From the NCBI GenBank assembly GCA_002803225.1, contig NXFV01000362.1, positions 1-57,511 of the forward strand: DNA of 57,511 nucleotides, in the 5' to 3' direction. This document shows, piece by piece, positions 33,477-44,269 of the stretch; within the stretch, counting starts at the first letter, position 1; each line of letters begins with the position of its first letter. The translations under genes were made by a program, and so were the position numbers. This stretch comes from Gamarada debralockiae. Its lineage: Eukaryota; Ascomycota; Leotiomycetes; Helotiales; Hyphodiscaceae. Below the pieces are notes generated by a model, which searched no databases, was not told the DNA's origin, and saw nothing but the letters and a program-made list of their open reading frames with translations.

Positions 33477-35969
33477 ATGGAGCCCTGCAGATTCCACCTT
33501 CAAGGCCATTGCTGGTATGGCCAGTCTTGTAGACAGAGTTACGAGCCCTGTATCTGATGCCGCGGCACCGCAAATGCCATCGCTCCTCCACTTCCTTCGA
33601 ACGACGCCCAGCAAGGCCCTAAATACTTACCCAACGAAGGCGCCACTGGCGAAATGAGAGTTAAGGACGTTGAATTTGTGCCCCCTGCCCAGCCAGCATT
33701 CGCCGTGGCGCAGGATCCTGCGAACTTCAATGCCCAAAATGACGTGAGTGAATTTCAGATTGAGTAGCGATCTATGCTGATGGATATAGGTTTGTCCCAT
33801 CAAATGACATACCTCATGGTCAACGACATTGACGATGAGATTACACGAGACTACGATGGAACGATTGTCAGTTTCCGAACCAGCCATGAAGTTTCGAGCA
33901 TCGAACTGCCCTCGAATTTTCGACCTTGCAGATCGTTGTCTGCCGCCAGATACCACGCCATATCGAGTTGTCGGTCTTCTGAGTAACCTTGGATATCCAA
34001 CACCAGAGTCTTGCATTACATCACCCTGACTGGAACCACAGGCATTCTCCACCATTATTGAGGCCAAGACACAGCATTTTGAGAGCGGCCTAGCCATGAG
34101 AAGTGTAGCGCTTTAATCTATGGATCATTAGCTTGAGCTCTGCAGGAATAGGTAGCAATCTCTCCCGGACCACTAACCAGGGCAACTTTAATGGCAACAA
34201 TCTCCTCCAAGTAGTTTATCGACTTGACGTTATATTTCTGCGGCGTAAAACGAAGTCTTTCATGCCTGCGATGAGGTAAGGCGGCGGGGATGAACGAGAG
34301 AATCACCAGAGTTCTGCAAAAGCAGTCCATGATTCTGCGTAGCAGAAACTAGAACAAAATCCAAGGAACTGCTCCCAGCACACTACAACACGATCCCAGA
34401 ATGAATTATTTGACATGTCTCTTTGACTATTTGACTATGAAAGACAGTTACTGAAAAGATAACAGTTAAATAATTCTCCCTGCTGCAGCGGAGAGAGTCT
34501 AAATCAAGGCTCCCGCAGCAAAAACTTCCATTATTCTACTGATTGCTTACGACCTCAGCTCTGGCATTGAGGCACGTAACTTGCACAGCCGCCCCACGTA
34601 TGTCTTCATTATCATGTGTTTGATGATAGCACAAACCGGGACAATGATTCATTGGCTAGGTTAGTATCTACTTGAGTAGTTTTGCTGCCAAAGGATCGGA
34701 CAATATCACGGAGATTCTATTTGACTGTTTGGATGTGGAAGTACTTTCTTCTAAGCCAGTAATAATGCGGAAGATAGCCCCGATAAAGTCGTTGCGTGGC
34801 TGGAGGCTTCGTAGTAAAATATATAATAAACCATGCTGAGCTGAAAGACACTTGATCCTTCGAGCAATCCTTGCAAGTTGCAACGCGCTGTAATCCGAGT
34901 CACAACGTCCGCCCGCGTTTCACCCCGCGATTTGCGCGATGGTGAGCCACCACAACCAAATCCGTCGGGTCATCATCCCCAGCAGTACGCAAAGTAAGTG
35001 GGCGCATCTCCATCAATTTTCTAGTCCCGGACATTGGGATGCATGGCACCTGATCCTGTTATCCAAGCATGTCACGGGTTAGATTACCATTCATTCTGAT
35101 TGTCAGAAGGTCAGAGCGGTTATGGCAATAGTGATAGTACACAGTAGTGATATTATATTGATGGGCTTGATGGATTGGAACTTCTTCATTGTACTCAAAT
35201 CTACAAACCGTCTGACGAGGACAAGATCTTCGCAGTCTGTACGAAATGCCAAGTCATACATCACGGCATGACCTGCCAGGACTACGAAGCCTTATGAGCT
35301 GAGAGAACGATCAGTGTTTCCAGTAGTGCAGCTTTTCCCCAGACTACGTTGCCAAGACTTGACAGAACTCATTATTATATTGCCAAATTGGCCATATATT
35401 GCAAGATATTACATATTTTGTATAGGCGAGCACATCAAAGCTGGACTACATGCAATTCTTCAAGCCCGATTTTGGAGTGCAGTCTGCACTTCTGGAAACG
35501 CTGTTCCGATTGCATCACGGAATGGAAGAAGAAAAATGGCGCTAAAAATCGTCCCAACTTTAAACCGTCAATGATGAAGAGCGACGGCTGTACCCATATG
35601 CAATACCTGCCTGTAAGATCCATATTTGTTGTTTGCATGAACAGTTTTGAGGATGAGAAAGGAGGTAGTAGTGGAAACAGGGCAAAGAGAAGCGGGGCTA
35701 AATCCTGCTCTGCCCACATGACTGAGAAGCATGGCGGCGCGTATGATGTGAATGACGATGATTAGTTTGAAAGATGGATTCCGGATCGGCCCCAGCTTTG
35801 TCCTAGACATGTTGACGATCGACTAGTGGTTGGAGACCAAAGGCATGTTGCCGCCTACCGCGATGTTGAAGTTCTGATGGATGTCGAAGGCCGAGTCGGT
35901 CCTTATAATCTTGAAGATGTTGATAAGGATGAAGGTTGGACCCTTATGGACCCTATCCCCGTGTTTTGA
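33477..35969 (+). pseudogene. CCCH-type / RING-IBR-RING E3-like gene, heavily degraded
   Basis: Pieces of one gene lie in order on the plus strand. At 33477 a CCCH finger begins MEPCRFHLQGHCWYGQSC, but the final zinc-ligand His is Tyr (TAC) and the frame meets TGA at 33555. The same frame then continues as protein-like sequence to QNDV near 33740. Around 33850-34028 lies IELPSNF, then after a frame change PPDTTPYRVVGLLSNLGYP, recalling the middle region of fungal CCCH/RBR proteins. At 35199-35296 is an IBR-like piece (FAVCTKCQVIHHGMTCQDYEAL), and at 35540-35764 a RING2-like piece (SDGCTHMQY..., a Cys replaced by Tyr, then HMTEKHGGAYDVNDDD). A last open segment ends at 35969. Between 34100 and 35200 nothing homologous is seen. 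Confidence 0.68.
34100..35198. other. Non-homologous filler inside the CCCH/RBR ruin
   Basis: The expected first RING and linker cannot be found here. The DNA is AT-rich with stops in all frames, so either the region decayed beyond recognition or unrelated DNA was inserted. No terminal repeats were seen. Confidence 0.35.
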
Positions 35970-36126
35970 TTAGGCATAGTGGAAGTCATTTATGTTTTAT
36001 TTGGTACTGCACGGAATGGGGATATGGAAGATTGATGGCCTCACTATATCCACAAGGTATTGAAACCAAACAGTATTGAATTATTTTAGAGCTGTACTCC
36101 TTTCTTCATAAGTCAGTAATATTCGC

Positions 36127-37976
36127 TCACCAGCTAATAACCTTGTCTCTCAGCACCATCTCCTCATCTTTCCCTCTAGTCGGTACGGCACAAAATGCTC
36201 TTGCCTTTCTCTCATTCAACTCGAAGTGAACCATTAAAAGCGTGGGTATTTTGTCATCCTCTGCAGCTTCATCTTTCACCAAGCGGCCTTCCCCATTAGT
36301 CCCATCCGCCACATACGAAAATTCGTCCAATCTTGCTTTTTCCTCCATTGTCATAATCCACTGACAGACATGTCCCATTGCCTCGGCGTCCCATATCCCC
36401 TCTCTATACCCCGGCTTCGAAAGCAACAACTCAATGGCCTTCTTCCTCAAACCGACATCTCGACATCGAATTGCCACCACGGAAAGCGGTACAATCAACC
36501 ACATGTCAAAGACATAGGGCGAGCCACCATTTAATGATGTTTGCTGATATACCTGGCCACACAGTGTGACGATTTCGTGGAATTCAGGAAGGAGGGAATG
36601 CCACGACGTGCGTGCTGGCAAGCAGGAGCCAGTGAGCAGGATTGTGTTCATCGCCGTGTGAATTTTACACATAGTGCCAGCATAGAAAACCGTGCTATGT
36701 TCCGAGTGGCTTAATGCTTGAAGATGGTCATTCAAAGCCGTTTTATAGTGGTTTATGTCTGCGAGATAGGATCTCTGTTCCACGCGTTTCGATAGAGGAA
36801 TTGAGAGCGGGCCGAGGGCAACGCTCCACAAAGACTTGCTGTTGGTGACAGATCCACCCAATGTAGCAATATCTGGGTAGCCATCCAGCACTCTCCAGGC
36901 AGCTATGAAATGTAGATTCCGCCTCAAGAGCAACTGACAAGCGCAGAAATAATCATTGATAGTCGTGAGGATCTTCGGTTCACCAACGCCATGATCCAGG
37001 TATTTTTGGATCTCGAAATGAACGCTTTGAGGTCGATCGTCAAGATGTAGGAGAGCTTGGAGATCGAGGCCGGGAAACGCGGGGTAAAGGTCTTCTTCAA
37101 AAGCATCTTGAGCGCAAAGATGCTTATCACTAATTGCGTGTTGATGCCGCCACTGATAGAGGAGACTTATGCTCCTGGAAGCATGGATAGATGCTGAATC
37201 GGCGTTGTCGAGGAGACTTTCGACGCAAAAGATTACCAGGCTAGCAATGAGTGCGGTTCTCGTTCGGCCCCAGATTTTTCCTTGTAGTTCTTCCCTCATG
37301 GTCTTTAAAGCTTTGCAATACTGTGTCAGGGCGTATTGGTAATGCAGATTTGACTTTATCGGCACTGAAAATGCTTGACTGGAAGTGAGACTGTTCCGCG
37401 ACATAGTGCGTGAAAGGCTGAGAGCCCCTAGAGCCGCGATACCATGCGCTATAAAGCCCTCGTTTTCTCCCGCTTGAGGTATGATTTGGTCCCAGATTGT
37501 AGATCTACAATTGGACGCTATGTTGACTGCAATTTCGGTACAATAGTACTGAAAGTAGCGAGCTTCACGTTGGTCTGTGAAGCGGGGTCCGTTGTGCACA
37601 CCCGATGGGGGACCTGGAGAGGGAATTTCGTAGTACTGCTTAGGCACGAGAACCCGAGTCTTGAGAGACTGTAGGAGTTGGGTCTTTGGCAGGTGAGCAT
37701 AGCCATTGCATGTAACACCAAAGTTTCTACAGCGGCGGCAGGTAGGTTTCTCTTCATCGCATTTCACGCGGCGGATCCTGACAGACTGGTCAGATGAAAT
37801 TCAGAGTCTGATTCTCAAGCTAGCTGAAAGTGGGAGGCTCACTTGCATGTCCCGCATCCATTTCTAGTTTTTGGGAGGCGTCGCCTGGTTCTCTTTCGTT
37901 CTGCTCCACCAGACAGCGGCTCAGCAGCTCGGGCAGCGGCGTGGTTCCCACCCTTGCCCGCATCGTTTGAACTCAT
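36127..37976 (-). CDS. Zn2Cys6 (Gal4-type) fungal transcription factor
   Basis: Two exons (37976-37843, 37777-36127) give 594 residues. A basic stretch KRTRRRLPKTRNG leads into the binuclear zinc cluster GCGTCKIRRVKCDEEKP followed by CRRCRNFGVTCNGY; all six cysteines are present. The cluster is split by a 65-nt intron after the second Cys, a common position in these genes. The remaining protein matches the C-terminal all-helical region often annotated as fungal-specific TF domain type 2 (FQYYCTEIAVNIAS...IPQAGENEGFIAHGIAALGALS...). It binds DNA in the nucleus; targets unknown. A pogo-like MITE lies about 240 bp upstream of the start codon and may sit in its promoter. Intact. Confidence 0.92.
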
Positions 37977-38746
37977 GGTCGCAAAATAACGGACTTCCTA
38001 GCTTGAAGGGGCAACGTTCGGTGGAGAACTTCGATATCTTAATGTAACTGGGCGAATCAGTTCCAAATGGTAAACATGGGGGTTTGGATGAGGGTTTGAG
38101 AAGTGGAAAATGCGTAAAGAGGCGCAGCCAGCGACTAAGACCGTGATGATGACACCACGTGATTTCTAAGGCTTTGTAATCAGACCAATCATAGTCTTTC
38201 ACTTCGTTCCTCACTACAGTAGAACCTCGATATAAGAATCCTCTACATAAGAATACCTGACTAATAAGAATCGATCCTTAGGCCCCGTTTCTTGATTTTC
38301 TAAGTCATAGGACCTTGATATAAGAATACCTGACTATATTCTTATGATTTTCGGGTCCCGATCGTATTCTTATATCGAGGTTCTACTGTATCATTTAATC
38401 ATGGCTTCTGGGATAAGGCTTCTAACGCATTTTGAAAACGGGGTGTACCATCCAGTCAAAACCATATACAATCGCGAACAGGAGAGGGCAGCGTGAGCTT
38501 GGCAAGTAACCGTGGTCAGGAGACTTAGAAGAAATCGCAGGCTGATATACGTCTCATGAATCCCATCCAATGCCCCCATCATAATCTTCGCCGGCCAAAA
38601 CAACCGCGTCTATCCCAATGCTCACACCATACCCCGAACAACCACCCCCAAACACCTGACAAGCATTAGTACGTTACAAACGATCATACAAATCTTCTCC
38701 ATCCAGCTCTCTTCTCCACATTCGACAGTTCAAGTTGTCGGCCGTT
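37977..38746. other. Intergenic region with a MITE
   Basis: This is the upstream region of the Zn2Cys6 gene and the 3' end of the ApsB/Mto1-like gene. Apart from the element at 38217-38388 I see no gene; short open frames have no character. Confidence 0.45.
38217..38388. mobile_element. pogo/Fot1-like MITE with 23-bp perfect TIRs
   Basis: The element is 172 bp, starts CAGTAGAACCTCGATATAAG and ends with the exact inverse complement; the perfect terminal repeats are 23 bp. It is flanked on both sides by TA (38215-38216 and 38389-38390), the target duplication of the Tc1/mariner-pogo superfamily. The TIR start CAGT is typical of pogo-group elements. Internally ATAAGAATACCTGACTA appears twice in direct orientation. 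It has no coding capacity, so it would need a transposase from elsewhere. The perfect TIRs imply a recent or well-preserved insertion. Confidence 0.88.
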
Positions 38747-41700
38747 TCACCGCTCCACCTGCCCCCTTACCCGACTTCTCTCCACCTCAGCAGCCAACTC
38801 AGCATTCTCCCTACTCTTCTCCTCCAACCTCTGCCGAGCACTATTCCTATCAAGCCTCCTTGCCTCTCTTTCAGCCTTGAGCTTATACTCCAGCTCCTGC
38901 AACCGCACTTGCCATCTCAGATCGGGCTGATATTCCTGGTCTCCCAGGCTGCTTTGCCCGACACTCTTTTCCGTGTTTCCCGCTCTGCTTCCAGTTCGGG
39001 AATCGAGTGCGCGCTCGAATGACTCGACGGCTGAGGCGGAGTGGGTTCGTGTTAGTGTAGAGGTACGAGTTTTATCGACGACTTTGTGTCGAGGACCTGT
39101 TGGGACAGATGGCGACGGCGAAGGATCATTTCCGTAAACGCCGGTCCGGACATCGTTCGCAGCTCGTAGGGTAGAAATCTCCGTCTTCAGGGACTTGTTC
39201 ATATCCTTCAACTTGGCAATCTCAGCCCTGCCATCACCTGTCACTCCTGGGATAGCGCTGCGAGCCATCGTCTCAAGACGATCCAGGCGCTTAGTGCGGA
39301 GCTCGAGATTGGATTCCAGTGTCTGGTATTCTTTCCACAAGTCCATCTCAATACTGCGTATCCTCGACTTGAAGTCGCCAACTAGTGTCTCGATCGTCTT
39401 GACTGCTGCCAGAAGATTCTTGGAGAAGCCAGGAAGCATGTTGGTCACAGCCTCGAGGGAGGGTAAAGCGCGGCCATTTATCAAGCTATTGTTGTGTGCC
39501 CAATCTGTGCCACAAAGTGCTGACAATCGGTTCCAAAGAGCGAGGAGAAGGTTGTTCCTTTCATTGAGTTGGTCTTTGAAGTTGTTCTCCAGTGTAGCAA
39601 GCTTTCGGCGGTCTTGCTGCCTCGACGTTTCTAATTCGAGAACACGGGATTCTTGTTGTGAGAGGGTGCGTGTGGTATGTTGTTGGGTCTTTTGGAAGGT
39701 TTCGTACTGGTGCTTGGTGTTCCGGTGGGCTTGACGTTCTTTGTCAAGCATATCTGCCAGCTTTCGAGATTCCAGTCCATGGGATTCGAGGAGGGAATCG
39801 CGTTGCTTGATCATACGTTCTTTCTCGACGAGAGAAGCTTTCGTGGAATCGAGCTCTCGGATGGTGTTCTCCAACTCGCGTTGGAGCTTCGCGATAGACT
39901 GTGAAAATGTTAGCAGACGTTTAGAGGTAAAATTTGGAGAGCGTACGTTGAGCAGACTTGACCGTGTCCCGCTGAGATCGCCAAGTGCTTCTCGAAGGTT
40001 GTTTTCCAGTTCCATAAGTCTCTGTTTCCATTCCGCAGCTTCCACCTCTCTGGATGTCAAACTCTTGCGCAGTCTGCGAGCCTCATCCTTGGCAGTCGAT
40101 GCCTCTCGGTTGAGGTTATTGACAAATTGCTGCACCTCTTGCTTCTCCTTGCTAGCAACAACTTCTCGTTGATGCCGTTCGTCTGCAAGTCTTTGTTCTA
40201 GCTCTTTGGTACGCTCCTTCTCCTCGTGAAGACTTTGCTCGGCATTCCGAATAGCTGCTTCCAAATCGCCGATCTTGATTTTGTCGCCATCTTGTTCCTC
40301 GCGCAAGAAAGCGATCTCGCTTTGACTGGATTCTTGCTGAACAGAAAGACGATTGATCTTCTCATTGGCTTCTACGAGGTTCTTCTCTATTTGCTCAAGT
40401 TCGCGGTTCGCATCTTCGAGATCCTTCTCCAAATCTTGGATGCGCCTTAAGTTGTTCTCGTGGTCATCTTCCAGCCTCACAACTCCTTCACTCATTTCTC
40501 GCATCTCGTTTTGGAGGGCATTGAAGTTCTCTGTAGTATCTGCCAACTCGCCTTGCAGGCGTTCGATCTCGGCGTTGGCTTCCTCCGTTTCGACAGCAAA
40601 TCCGTCAAGCTCTTCTTGGGCTTCCTTTCGGAGAGATTCGAACATGATCTCAGCCTCCTCTTGACCTTGCAAGGCTTCATCTCGATCGGACTGCATAGTT
40701 AGTAAATCATTCTCGGCAACTTCCAGCGCTTCTTGTAACTCAGCTGCCAAGGTTTCTGCTTGCTTCTTCTGTTCGACAGCTGTCTCGAAGTCCTCCATAC
40801 AAGACTCGAGTTCTCGTTGAAGATCCTGGTTCTGGATTTTCAGGCTGTTGATGCGATCCCGAAGTTCGGCATTCTTGTTCTCGAAATCCTCACGTTCAGA
40901 ATCCGTAATGTTAGTCTGTCTTGTGCCAGCACTCGCTCTAGACAATGATCGCTCGTGTGCTCTCGAGGCAGACCGTTCGAATATGCTTTCACCAGCGACA
41001 GACCCGCCTCTGCGTTGGCCAAGCTTCAAGTCTTCGATCTCCTGATAGAGACGTTCCTTCTCCCGATTCCGTGACGTTAGCATCGATGTTTGAGCACCAA
41101 CTTCACGTCGCAGTTCGGCATTCTCGTGGCGTAGCTGCTCAGTCTCCTTTCTCAGCTCCTCTACCAGTGTGCTCGCAGCGGAGAAGGTACCATTGCGGTC
41201 ATCAATGCGATCCGACAGACCAGATCGAGGTCGTGATGGTGAAGCCTGACGCTTCTTCGTGATGTTGTAGATGTTGGTCGTATGACTGAGGCCAGGGATA
41301 CCAGAGCCTGAGGAAGTTTCGGTTTTCAATCGAAAGATTTCTTCCCGGAGCTTCTTGTTCTCCTCGTCTCCCTGCTCTCGGCGTGCAGTTTCCTGCTCTA
41401 GAAGATCTTTCCAGACGTCCATTTCTTCTCGAACTTCGACCTCTTGACCACGTCTCTCCCCCATTGATCGTACAACATCAGCCAGATTTCGCTTCTCATT
41501 TTCTCGCTGAATGCTTTCATTTCGAAGCTTTTCGATTTCCGTCACATACTCCTCGACTCTTTCCCGCAAATACACAAGCTCCTCTTCTCGCTCTTGGGCA
41601 CCTTCTTGGTCAAACCATTTCGGACTTGCGCCACTGTTAGAAGTGTCTGCTGTATTTGGTCGCCGTTCATCTTCCTTCAACTGCTTCTCAAGTTCCTTGA

Positions 41701-43330
41701 CTTTTCGTTTTAAGGCTTTGTTGTCTCGCTGCATTACTGCGAGACCTGTCTTGAGCTCAACGTTCTCGGATATCATTTCTTTAACGCCCTCCTCCGAGAG
41801 CTTGTCCAGTCGATCGCTCAAAAACATGACCTTGAGTTTGAGGTCGAAGTTCTCCTTCGATAGTCGTTCGATGGTGCTGCTTTGCTCCTTCAAGGTGAGA
41901 TTCTTGCCATTCCGGCCCAGAGTAGACACTGCAAATCCAGATCTCTTGTTGGGAGATGATACACCACTCATGTTGCGATATTCCTTCGCTAACGATTCCG
42001 GAACCTGAACATTCCGCACATGTCGAGCTATGATAGTGTCCGTAGGTGCAGCCAGCGACTTGGTTCCGGGTCGTGGTGTTTCCGGGGGAGAAGATTCCTC
42101 GATTGCCTTCCTCTCTCGGTTTTGCTCCTCCTCGGTCAATGTTGCAAGGCTTCCGTCCGCTCGACCAGAATCGGTACTTCCGTTAAAATCCTCGATTCCT
42201 GATGCCATGCTGCCTAGACTGATTGATCTTGAAAGCACAATGCTACTATTGCGTGAGAATCCGCCAGCAGGCACAGCTCCTCCAGACTGTAAAGCATAAT
42301 CCGCACCCAACGTGACGTCGCTCCCATCGTGCGAATCAGGGTTCGTGATGAACGAGGATACTGACGATCTTTGGCTTGCATGTCGGCTTCGAAGAAATTT
42401 TGGTCGCTTTCCTGATGAACGGCGGTTCAGCAGCGCAACACCAGGAGTACTGCCAGCATCTGTAGAGAAATTGTTGAGGCTGTGATTCGAGAGGTGATGG
42501 CGCAGCGTAGACCTTCCATCTGAAGAGCCATCTCTTGGCTTTCTGGGTGTTGCTTCAAGATCTCCTTCTTCGTCCGTGTTATCCTGAGGTCCTTCACCAG
42601 TATCATCCGCTGTCTCGTAACCACCCATGCTTGCCATTGAAATTGCTCTGGATACCGTTCTTGCTGCTGCAGCCGCTGTGGGAGACGAAGACATCGTTTC
42701 GAGGGAGGAGGTTGTATTTCCGGCCTGTATCGAGTTTTCTGCCGATTCTGGATCTACTTGCTCAGGCGCCGGAGTCCGGTATGCATTTGGAGGGGTAAGA
42801 GGGGAGAATGGAGAGTTTCCGCTGGAATCTTCGTTCTTCGAGTTATCTTTGTTTGGTGTAGATGCCTTCTTCAGTGGGCTCAATCTGCCCGGTTCAGGGT
42901 GTTGTGCGCCATCGAAGAGATATGTGTCGTCGGCGCCTTTCTTGCCGGTCATTCCAATCGGTGAAACAGCAGATAGAAAGCTTGACTCGACATCATTCAG
43001 ATGTCTCTGCATTGCCTTCTCGTCCAACGCATCCATGTGTCCTTCGCTATGATTCTCTCCATTTTCGCTGCAACTGTAGTGGAGGCTGCTATCAGTTGGC
43101 GGGGGTAAAGATGGGAGGCTCGCAGGGTCGAGGGAGGGCATTCGATTATTCCGGGCATGTGCGTTCGCATTCGCGAATATCGAGTCTTCAAATTCGTCCT
43201 TGTTCGGAGAGAGATCATCTTGGTCGTCGGTACCAAATCCGCCAGGAACTTTCCGCCGATCCTTGCGCGCTGTCTGTGGGCGTTCTTCTGAGGTCGCAAC
43301 CATCTCCGGATGTTCTTCTTCCTCCGCCAT
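38747..43330 (-). CDS. apsB: ApsB/Mto1-type microtubule-organising centre protein
   Basis: Two exons (43330-39947, 39898-38747) give 1511 residues. A disordered Ser-rich N-terminus (about 1-440) leads to the CM1 (Cnn_1N) motif LTLKEQSSTIERLSKENFDL with KVMFLSDRLDKLSEEGVKE (about 480-520), which docks the gamma-tubulin complex. A coiled coil of about 700 residues rich in Glu/Arg heptads follows. The C-terminal block LLLALWNRLSALCGTDWAHN ... FSKNLLAAVKTIETLVGDFK resembles the spindle-pole targeting region of ApsB/Mto1. It should recruit gamma-tubulin to spindle pole bodies and septal organising centres. The Pcp1/PcpA family shares CM1, but the C-terminus favours ApsB. The 48-nt intron is a multiple of three without stops, so retention would keep frame. 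The first ATG in frame is at 43330. Confidence 0.85.
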   Translation of the reverse strand: MAEEEEHPEMVATSEERPQTARKDRRKVPGGFGTDDQDDLSPNKDEFEDSIFANANAHARNNRMPSLDPASLPSLPPPTDSSLHYSCSENGENHSEGHMDALDEKAMQRHLNDVESSFLSAVSPIGMTGKKGADDTYLFDGAQHPEPGRLSPLKKASTPNKDNSKNEDSSGNSPFSPLTPPNAYRTPAPEQVDPESAENSIQAGNTTSSLETMSSSPTAAAAARTVSRAISMASMGGYETADDTGEGPQDNTDEEGDLEATPRKPRDGSSDGRSTLRHHLSNHSLNNFSTDAGSTPGVALLNRRSSGKRPKFLRSRHASQRSSVSSFITNPDSHDGSDVTLGADYALQSGGAVPAGGFSRNSSIVLSRSISLGSMASGIEDFNGSTDSGRADGSLATLTEEEQNRERKAIEESSPPETPRPGTKSLAAPTDTIIARHVRNVQVPESLAKEYRNMSGVSSPNKRSGFAVSTLGRNGKNLTLKEQSSTIERLSKENFDLKLKVMFLSDRLDKLSEEGVKEMISENVELKTGLAVMQRDNKALKRKVKELEKQLKEDERRPNTADTSNSGASPKWFDQEGAQEREEELVYLRERVEEYVTEIEKLRNESIQRENEKRNLADVVRSMGERRGQEVEVREEMDVWKDLLEQETARREQGDEENKKLREEIFRLKTETSSGSGIPGLSHTTNIYNITKKRQASPSRPRSGLSDRIDDRNGTFSAASTLVEELRKETEQLRHENAELRREVGAQTSMLTSRNREKERLYQEIEDLKLGQRRGGSVAGESIFERSASRAHERSLSRASAGTRQTNITDSEREDFENKNAELRDRINSLKIQNQDLQRELESCMEDFETAVEQKKQAETLAAELQEALEVAENDLLTMQSDRDEALQGQEEAEIMFESLRKEAQEELDGFAVETEEANAEIERLQGELADTTENFNALQNEMREMSEGVVRLEDDHENNLRRIQDLEKDLEDANRELEQIEKNLVEANEKINRLSVQQESSQSEIAFLREEQDGDKIKIGDLEAAIRNAEQSLHEEKERTKELEQRLADERHQREVVASKEKQEVQQFVNNLNREASTAKDEARRLRKSLTSREVEAAEWKQRLMELENNLREALGDLSGTRSSLLNVRSPNFTSKRLLTFSQSIAKLQRELENTIRELDSTKASLVEKERMIKQRDSLLESHGLESRKLADMLDKERQAHRNTKHQYETFQKTQQHTTRTLSQQESRVLELETSRQQDRRKLATLENNFKDQLNERNNLLLALWNRLSALCGTDWAHNNSLINGRALPSLEAVTNMLPGFSKNLLAAVKTIETLVGDFKSRIRSIEMDLWKEYQTLESNLELRTKRLDRLETMARSAIPGVTGDGRAEIAKLKDMNKSLKTEISTLRAANDVRTGVYGNDPSPSPSVPTGPRHKVVDKTRTSTLTRTHSASAVESFERALDSRTGSRAGNTEKSVGQSSLGDQEYQPDLRWQVRLQELEYKLKAEREARRLDRNSARQRLEEKSRENAELAAEVERSRVRGQVER

Positions 43331-44269
43331 TGTATCGGGTATCAACGCGTTACATTCGTTCTCTCTGGCAATCGGACTGGTAGAAGGCGAATTAATGAGC
43401 CTGGGACACTATTATTTCCAGGAGAGACGCGCTCGGTCCTTTGAGGGATCGTGCAGTTATCAAAGCAAAAGGCTATTTTGGAGGGTGCTTAAGGCTTCAA
43501 CAAATCTGCGGATGGTCCGTGGGCGGGGTCAACATGGTCGCGACAGCAATGGAAGAGTCAATGAAGTGGTTGACAGTATATTGCAATTAAGAGGGCTTTT
43601 CGCAGGGAACTCGCTGCCTCTTCGTTGTCATGTGTTTGTTTCTGTCGCGATTTACTGGGATTGGACAGGGGTGGATTGTTAGCCAGCACTTTTTTCATGG
43701 GCTAAATTCCACGTGATCGCTGCCAGAGAGGCTGGGCTTCATCTCAAGAAGACTTTGGAGACCTTCCAAGATTTACCAGAAATGATTTGTTACCTTTGAA
43801 GTACCAAATGTTATTTTGAGTGTGACCTTATTGATTTGTTTCAAGAAAACCCTTCAGACTCCCCCATTAGTTAAGGGGTAGACAGAAATGTTTGTGCTGT
43901 CAATTCCGACCTTCCTCGAAATCGATCAGTTCTCTGTTGCTCTTCCTCTCTCCCTTCTTGTTTCTTACTATCTCTAGTAAAATGGAATAAATTACTCTGT
44001 TGCATGGCACTCTAGCACCGTCGTGAGAGAGGCTTCATAGCAGCATAAAATCATTCGCGCAGCTGCCCAGTTGCTACTGAGTTGCTGCTGAGTTGCTGCT
44101 GAGTTGCTGCTGAGTTGCTGCTCGATCCTCCTTGGCAGTCACACTGCTCTTCAGAGTTCAGGCCATCTGGGAAAATAAGATAGGTCGCTTTCAAAAACTA
44201 CCAAATCATGAGTTCCATTTCAATTCCAGCGGATGACATTGTTTACATACAATATAAAATCCACTTGCT
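43331..44269. other. Intergenic region upstream of the ApsB-like gene
   Basis: This contains the ApsB-like promoter and an 11-bp tandem repeat (see separate entry). No gene is supported. Confidence 0.4.
44069..44122. repeat. Minisatellite, 11-bp unit, about five copies
   Basis: The unit GAGTTGCTGCT is repeated head to tail four times exactly, preceded by one diverged copy (CAGTTGCTACT). It lies in non-coding DNA and would be prone to length change. Confidence 0.85.

Noticed and set aside
35349..35765. 138-codon plus-strand frame as an independent gene
   Set aside because: Its second half is clearly the RING2 end of the degraded CCCH/RBR gene and its first half has no character, so it was included in the pseudogene.
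42030..43383. Long plus-strand frames opposite the ApsB-like gene
   Set aside because: They are antisense shadows of the coiled-coil coding sequence, kept open by its codon bias.
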